A stretch of DNA of 64,000 bases from CAVVAL01 sp963742725 (GTDB lineage: Bacteria > Actinomycetota > Actinomycetes > Mycobacteriales > Cryptosporangiaceae), in the NCBI GenBank assembly GCA_963742725.1, contig CAVUMX010000001.1:1612001-1676000 (forward strand), read 5' to 3'. The position numbers and the translations under genes are program-made. Positions 61,501-64,000 of the stretch are shown here, one piece after another. Positions within the stretch are counted from its first letter, which is position 1. Every line of letters starts with the position of its first letter. The notes beneath the pieces are model-generated. The model made no database searches. It was not told the origin of the DNA and was given only the letters and a program-made list of their open reading frames with translations.

Positions 61501-64000
61501 CTTCAGTCCGCTGGGATCGCTGTAGGCAACCGGGTTGTTCGCGCTGTACGCATAGGCGGTGCTCTGCGGTTTGCCTGGTTGAATCAGCGGATCGGGACCG
61601 AGGAAACGACCATTGGTTGAGTCGTATTCGCGCGCGCCGAGGTGGTGCAGGCCTGTCGTGGAGTCCTTGGTCTTGTTGAGGAATCCGCGTTCGGTCGGCC
61701 ACGCCGCGGTGATGCTGTTCGGGGTGCGGTCGCCGCCGAAGGGAAGATAGCGGCGGCGGGTCGCCTCTCCATTCGCGGCGTTGACGCTGATTTCGCCGCT
61801 TGCCTGGCCGTCGTTGAGAATCCAGTGGACCCCGTCGACCGTGCGGACTGCGACTGGCGCCCCACCATGGGTGTAGTAGCGCGTGCCGTTGACGGCGGTC
61901 CCAGCGCCAGGCCCTTCGGTCGTCAGCCTCAGTTCCATCCCTCCGAGGTACAGGACGGTGGCACCGGGCTCGCGGCGGATCAGCCGCTCGCCGTCGGGCC
62001 CGTAGACGTAGCTGGTCTGCTCGGTCACCGTCGTGTCGCCCTCGACCCGCTGCGTGTCGGCATGATCCAACCGACCCAGCGCATCCCAGGTGAACTCGGC
62101 GGTCACGCCGCCGATGGTGCGCTTCTTCGTGTTACCGGCCTCGTCGTAGGTGAATGTGTCCGGGCTCGCGACCCCATTCGTGGCGATCGACTGGACCGCA
62201 TGCGGTGTCGGGCCTCCCCGCAGCGGGCCATCCGAGGGCGGGTACTTGTACGTGCGCGCTAGCCCAAGCGGGGTCAGTTTGTTGGTCTCAGTAAGGCGGT
62301 TACCGACACCGCTGTATGTCCACGCCAAGTGGTACGGCTCGACGCCGCCGGCAGTTCCCGCAGCTGGGTTGGTCGCGCATGTCGCCGCAGTCGTAGTCCA
62401 CGCCTCGACGAGTCGGTTCAGCTTGTCGTAGTCGAAGCACTCCGCAGCGGCCAGACCTCCGTCCGCTCTGTGCTCGGCGACCCTGACGGCGTTGCCGATC
62501 GCGTCATACGTGTAGCGGTCGTCCTGAACCAACGGCAGACCGGTGCCCGCCTTCGACTGCACACTCGCCAGGCGGCCCGTGTCGTCGTCGAAGCCGTAGA
62601 TGCGTCGTGCCTCGCCTGGTGTTCCTCCGCCGTAGACACGTTTCGCCAGCTGAGCGAGATCAGTGAATGCCGTGGCCGTCACGTACGGCGATGTCACCTG
62701 ATTCATGGAGCCGGTCAACGTGGACGGCAGCCCCAAGCCGTTGTAAACCGATGTGACGGTCTCCGCGCCGAGGCCACCCGCCTGCGGATACGTCGTCTTG
62801 GAGACCCGGCCGGCGGCGTCGTACATAACACCGAATGTGTACGTGCCGGCCAGCGCTCCTTCGGAGGCGGGAATCGTTGTGGACGAGCCGGTCGGTCGCC
62901 CGGCGTCGTCGTACCCGGTCACCGACTTCGTGTACGCGCGGCCGTCATGGAACGCGGTAGCCGCGACCGGCATGCCCTTCCCGCCCGGCAGGGTGTCGTA
63001 CGTCCATTTGGCGAGTTCCGGGCCCGTAGCCGAACCTTCCCGAAGAACGGCCCTACGGTCCAAATCGTCGTACTGGGTCACGATGGTCTTGCCGCGCGCG
63101 TCCTTTGTCGACTCAAGCCTGCCAACGTGGTCATAGGTGTACTCCGTGACACCAGCGTCCGGGTCCTCGGCCTTCACCCGCTGGCCAAGCATGTTGTACG
63201 TGTATCGCGTGCGGTTGTACCCGGCGTCAGTGATCAGCGCCAGCTCGCCACGCGCGTTGTAGCCGTAGCCCGTGTGAAGTTCGCTGGCTCCGTTGTGCTC
63301 GGTGAGCTGGACTGTCCGGCCTCGGGCGTCGACACGAGTGGTCTTCGCACCTCCAACCGGGGGCGTCACAGTCGTGCTGTCGGCGGCGTAGCTGGTGGTC
63401 GTCTTCCACCTGGGCGTTGCTTCCTCAAGCACCTTGAACTCGCTGGAAACCGGCCGTGACAGCGAGTCGTAGACGTTCTCCGTACGACGCAATGCCGTCG
63501 GGAGCGGATTCACCACGTTCATACCAGGCGAGAAGGCACTGTAATACGGCAGAGAAGTCCACTTCACGAGGCCACGGGAGTCGTACTCGATCGAACTGAC
63601 GATCCGGCCCCGCGGCCCTGGTGCGTTGGACTGGGTCTCGACAGCTCCGCCGAATCCGTCGTAGTAGGTGAGCGAGCTGACGTACGTGGCGGTTCCATCC
63701 GCAGCCACGGAATGGAGGTTGCTCGTCGTGGAGTGACTTGGCCTGTCCGCGCTGACGTCGTAGGCGAACTTCTTGCTCGCTGGGCCGCTCTTGGGATCGC
63801 CTGGCAGCCACACGGAGGTCAGCCGGCCCAGAGCGTCATAGGCAAGGTCTGTGACTCGGTCGTTGGCATCCTTGGTCGTGGCCGGGACGCCCCACCACGG
63901 CAGGAGGCTGGTCTCGGACTTCCAGCCCTTGGCGTTGGTCGTGACGACCTTCGTCGTGGGGTTCAGATCGGCAGGTGCGTAGTCAGTCGTTGTGGTTCTG
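61490..64000 (-). CDS. Rhs/YD-repeat polymorphic toxin core, 5' end beyond the window
   Basis: Open from the right edge to the frameshift near 61495 (about 835 codons). Many YD repeats, for example TRYTYNMLGQRVKAEDPDAG and TEYTYDHVGRLESTKDARGK, build the shell that encloses the toxin. The Rhs-associated core end is present: GLHHLGAREYDSTNGRFLGP, then AYSANNPVAYSDPSGL at about 61515-61560, after which the toxin part should follow directly. In this frame it instead runs into unrelated residues to a stop at 61237, so the protein is split in the sequence as given. Export or delivery part lies outside the window. Confidence 0.88.

Overview
This 64 kb window is chromosomal DNA of a high-GC actinomycete. 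The evidence is very high GC at third codon positions, frequent GTG starts, GTGA/ATGA gene overlaps, and two gene orders typical of actinomycetes: pcrA / M23 peptidase / icmB-like / sucC-sucD / DUF6350 / purN-purH / folD / mdh, and mqnC / menG / reductase / nuoA-N / polyprenyl synthase. I cannot name the species; a Micromonospora-, Cryptosporangium- or Frankia-type lineage would fit. No rRNA, tRNA, CRISPR array, transposase or prophage genes were seen.

Layout. 0-6.2 kb: end of galK, a hydrolase, a peptidase-S51-like/CysRS-tail fusion, DoxX, isocitrate dehydrogenase and bioA. 6.3-8.5 kb: a lower-GC accessory operon of unknown small and membrane proteins, two of which share a duplicated domain. 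8.5-20 kb: central metabolism (mdh, citrate synthase, folD, purH, purN, sucD, sucC) with a surface protein, DUF4190 and DUF6350 proteins. 20-26 kb: a secreted M4 protease divergent from a large NTPase/TPR/BTAD regulator. 26-32 kb: icmB-like B12 protein, M23 peptidase, pcrA, an MFS transporter, and a chorismate mutase preceded by what looks like a complete aromatic-amino-acid attenuator. 32-38 kb: GH36 alpha-galactosidase, a zinc anti-sigma/ECF sigma pair and a Tat-exported PhoX phosphatase. 38-60 kb: respiratory block on the minus strand: mqnC, menG, a geranylgeranyl-reductase-type enzyme, nuoA to nuoN and a polyprenyl diphosphate synthase, which together make and use menaquinone. 60-64 kb: an Rhs/YD polymorphic toxin running off the right edge, with a HINT domain, a C-terminal tip and a tightly coupled small downstream gene that may be its immunity protein.

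Sequence oddities. nuoN, M, L, J, H and G carry more than 20 single-base frame disruptions between about 39.7 and 48.7 kb, while nuoA-F, I and K are intact and all gene-to-gene overlaps are preserved; sequence error in this stretch is the likeliest reason. Two families of dispersed palindromic repeats lie between genes: a 65-bp element in four copies (25-nt arms, always a 15-nt loop) and a 64-bp element in two copies.

Best candidates for something undescribed: the FFYGY leader peptide with its three overlapping hairpins before chorismate mutase, the 65-bp repeat family, the duplicated-domain operon at 6.3-8.5 kb, and the Rhs toxin with its putative immunity gene.
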